From assembly GCA_003135575.1 (NCBI GenBank), contig PLCG01000017.1, positions 7,445 through 13,480 of the forward strand: a stretch of 6,036 nucleotides of DNA. Direction: 5' to 3'. The notes beneath the pieces are model-generated. The model saw nothing but the letters and a program-made list of their open reading frames with translations. It was not told where the DNA came from and ran no database searches. A program made the translations under genes and the position numbers. Position 1 is the first letter of the stretch. Each line of letters begins with the position of its first letter. The stretch is from Nitrososphaerota archaeon (lineage in GTDB: Archaea > Thermoproteota > Nitrososphaeria > Nitrososphaerales > Gagatemarchaeaceae). Shown one piece after another: positions 4,228 to 6,036 of this stretch.

Positions 4228-5556
4228 ATGAAAACAATCCAGAGCGGACCCACGAAGCCTCGGAAAGGTCCGAGCTTCTTCAAGCTGTTCGGGGGAGTGG
4301 GGGCGCTCAGCTTCCTCACTTACGTGGGCGAGTATGCCTCCTTCATCATCGTACTGGTCTTCTTGTCTGACAAGTTCACCGTCACCTTCGGACTGGGGAC
4401 GTTTGGGTACGCCTTCGTAGGCCTGATCTCAGGAGGATTCCTCGTCTCCTCGGGGCTGATTGCGATCGGCGCAGGTCATCTGGCGGACAAGTACGGGAGG
4501 AGGAAGATGATGATCATAGGCTGCTTGCTGGGGGCCGTCGCGCTGATTTCGTTGATAGTCGCCGACAGCTTCAACCAGCTGCTGCCGTTCGCCGTCGCCA
4601 CCGCCATCTCTCTGACCGGCTTAGGCATCGCCCACGGCACGTATACGGCGAGCACCCTCGCCTACGGCGGCGACATCGCGGAAAAGCACCAGACGATGGG
4701 GAAGGCCTACGGGTTGGTAGACGGGGCGGAGTTCGCGGGGTTCGCCTTCGGACCTGCTCTGGGCACCACGGTCGCGGTCCTCGCGAGCCGGACGGCGGTC
4801 TTTGAGCTGTCGACGCTGCTCCTTCTCATCGCGGCGGGTCTCGCCGTGGTCGTCATGCCTGAGATCAGGTCTGCCTCGCACGTCGAGGCGGCGGCGCATC
4901 ATGAAGGCGAGAAGGATGAAGGGGAGAGTGCCCACGCGGAGGCCCACAGCCACAGCGCCAGCTGGGCAGACTACGTCAACGCGTTCAGGACACCAATTGT
5001 TGGCGTCGCCCTCCTTACCACTCTTGTCGGTGCGGTGGGATTCTCGGTTTTCTTCTACTACGTCCCCCTCTATGCGCACTCGCTGTCGAGGGCCGTACCG
5101 GAGTTCGGGCTCTACTTCGGATACTTCGCGTCGATCATGGCCATCACAGGCGTCCTCTTCATGGTCCCCTTCGGGCATTATGAGGACAGAACGAACAGAA
5201 GGATGCCCTACCTCGTCTTCGGGCTGATCGCCGGAGCTGCATCGCTCGCGCTGGTCTTCTTCACGGCGACAGTCGCGACGTTCTTCATCGCGGCGGTGGC
5301 CTTCGGGCTCGCCATAGGAGTTGTCAGGGTCAGCCAGCTGGTGATACTTGCGGAGGCGAGCCATCCGTCGAACCGTGCCGCGATCATGGGGACCAACCAC
5401 GCGCTCGAGCATGTTGGATATGGACTCGCTTCTGCTACGTTCGGCACGCTCGTCGCCTTTCTGGGGTTCGTGTCGGCCTTCCGGTTCATCTCGCTCCTGC
5501 TCTTGTTGGCTGGCGTGGCCTTCCTGCTCTACGCTCGCCAAGCGAAGGTCAAGTAG
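4228..5556 (+). CDS. MFS transporter with His-rich central loop
   Basis: This is a 442-residue major facilitator superfamily protein in the cytoplasmic membrane. About 12 hydrophobic helices can be placed: roughly 24-48, 59-82, 93-112, 117-143, 163-187, 190-210, then 255-280, 293-315, 327-345, 349-371, 390-412 and 416-436. The family motif A appears after helix 2 as GHLADKYGRRK (83-93), with its duplicated counterpart GHYEDRTNRR (316-325) after helix 8. The length is normal. The helix 6-7 loop (about 211-248) is rich in His, Glu and Asp, with H218, H224, H225, H236, H240 and H242, suggesting possible metal binding. The substrate is not deducible, since drug exporters, sugar and organic-acid carriers share this architecture. 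I chose ATG 4228 because a TATA-like box lies 26 bases before it; TTG 4219 in the same frame would add MNR. An in-frame TAA at 4195-4197 bars further extension. Confidence 0.9.
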   Translation: MKTIQSGPTKPRKGPSFFKLFGGVGALSFLTYVGEYASFIIVLVFLSDKFTVTFGLGTFGYAFVGLISGGFLVSSGLIAIGAGHLADKYGRRKMMIIGCLLGAVALISLIVADSFNQLLPFAVATAISLTGLGIAHGTYTASTLAYGGDIAEKHQTMGKAYGLVDGAEFAGFAFGPALGTTVAVLASRTAVFELSTLLLLIAAGLAVVVMPEIRSASHVEAAAHHEGEKDEGESAHAEAHSHSASWADYVNAFRTPIVGVALLTTLVGAVGFSVFFYYVPLYAHSLSRAVPEFGLYFGYFASIMAITGVLFMVPFGHYEDRTNRRMPYLVFGLIAGAASLALVFFTATVATFFIAAVAFGLAIGVVRVSQLVILAEASHPSNRAAIMGTNHALEHVGYGLASATFGTLVAFLGFVSAFRFISLLLLLAGVAFLLYARQAKVK

Positions 5557-5598
5557 AGCCTTCTCTGTGTGCCCGCGGCATGAGGCCGGGCTCGACTC

Positions 5599-6036
5599 TC
5601 AGACGCAGAAGCGCGCGATCTTCGCGGCGAGAGCCTCGAGGAACTCCCTGTCCACGGAAGAGTGGGCGTTGACGATGTCCCCGTCTATGTCGATCTCAGC
5701 CACGACCTTCCCTTGGTTCGCAACGGGCACCACGATCTCAGACTTTGTGTTCGCGAAGCACTGGAGGTATCGGGGGTCTTTGGAGACGTCGGAGACGATC
5801 TCGGTCCGCCCTGACTTTGCCGCCCACCCGCAAATGCCCTTCCCCAGCGGGATCGAGGTGTGCGTCGTGGGTGCGGGTCCGCTCCACGCGTCGAGGCGAA
5901 GCTCCCCGCCCCTGACCAGGTAGAGCCCCACCCAGTTGTAGGTCGGCTCGAGGTTGAGGAGCTGCACCACGCTCTTCCTGAGAGCAGCCGGCAGCTGCGC
6001 GCGAGAGATGAGCAAGTCCACTTCAGCAAGGAGCTC
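5599..6036 (-). CDS. GAF-domain protein, free methionine-R-sulfoxide reductase type (N-terminus beyond the window)
   Basis: The minus frame is open from the right edge to TGA at 5599-5601, giving 145 visible residues. A GTG at 6021 exists, but five in-frame codons precede it and the true start probably lies outside. The protein is a single GAF domain closely matching the fRMsr (E. coli YebR/MsrC) pattern: NWVGLYL (34-40), IPLGKGICGWA (62-72, C69), YLQCFANTKSEIVVPV (90-105, C93, E100) and AEIDIDGD (113-120). C69 and C93 are 24 residues apart, exactly as C94 and C118 in E. coli. The third family cysteine (E. coli C84, ten before C94) is His59 here. The family reduces free methionine-(R)-sulfoxide in the cytoplasm, using thiols. 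With two of three Cys the activity is likely but not certain, and a sensory GAF role is the alternative. The gene is convergent with the MFS gene, with 42 bases between stops. Confidence 0.85.
   Translation of the reverse strand, partial: ELLAEVDLLISRAQLPAALRKSVVQLLNLEPTYNWVGLYLVRGGELRLDAWSGPAPTTHTSIPLGKGICGWAAKSGRTEIVSDVSKDPRYLQCFANTKSEIVVPVANQGKVVAEIDIDGDIVNAHSSVDREFLEALAAKIARFCV

Noticed and set aside
4621..5541. 306-codon minus-strand ORF
   Set aside because: It is the antisense shadow of the MFS gene, very rich in Arg, Glu and Asp, as expected from a reversed membrane protein gene.
5571..5591. GCCCG...CGGGC hairpin between the MFS and GAF stops as a bidirectional terminator
   Set aside because: The stem is only 5 bases with an 11-base loop, no T-run follows on either strand, and such GC pairs are common in this sequence.
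1..6036. tRNA, rRNA, CRISPR array or intact insertion sequence
   Set aside because: No cloverleaf-like segment, conserved rRNA stretch, regularly spaced repeats or terminal inverted repeats flanking a transposase were seen by eye.

Overview
The window looks like a piece of an archaeal chromosome, GC-rich by eye, with short AT-rich promoters. Several promoters have a TATA-like box centred about 26-33 bases before the start codon, which points to leaderless or nearly leaderless mRNAs. The one clear Shine-Dalgarno sequence is GGTGAG before the dehydrogenase gene. SufB and SufC without IscS/IscU-type neighbours, the compact layout and the small orphan protein all fit Archaea, possibly a Thaumarchaeota/Thermoproteota-type lineage. 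The lineage is inference, because no rRNA or other phylogenetic marker is present.

Layout from left to right: (1) 1-1262, minus strand: most of sufB, the Fe-S cluster scaffold subunit, with its C-terminus beyond the left edge. (2) 1263-1771: a 509-base stretch holding the sufB promoter, an ORF with the C-terminal signature of an insertion-sequence transposase (probably a decayed remnant), and a possible 26-residue Cys-rich peptide. (3) 1772-2767, plus strand: a D-2-hydroxyacid dehydrogenase family gene. (4) 2773-3537, minus strand: a complete sufC, convergent with the dehydrogenase and only 5 bases from it. (5) 3538-3686: a divergent promoter region. (6) 3687-4037, plus strand: an unrecognised 116-residue soluble protein with a textbook leaderless promoter. 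(7) 4228-5556, plus strand: a 12-helix MFS transporter with a His/Glu-rich central loop. (8) 5599-6036, minus strand: a GAF-domain protein of the free methionine-R-sulfoxide reductase type, cut at its N-terminus by the right edge.

SufB and SufC are partners: the SufC ATPase drives the SufB scaffold. Here their genes are not adjacent. They share a strand but are separated by about 1.5 kb holding an oppositely oriented dehydrogenase gene and the transposase remnant. A near-identical 16-base partly palindromic element (14 of 16 bases match) lies at both promoters, which suggests the separated genes are still co-regulated. This is the most interesting observation in the window. The GAF/fRMsr gene would fit an oxidative-stress theme with Suf, but nothing in the sequence links it to the suf genes directly. 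I see no CRISPR array, tRNA, rRNA or intact mobile element.
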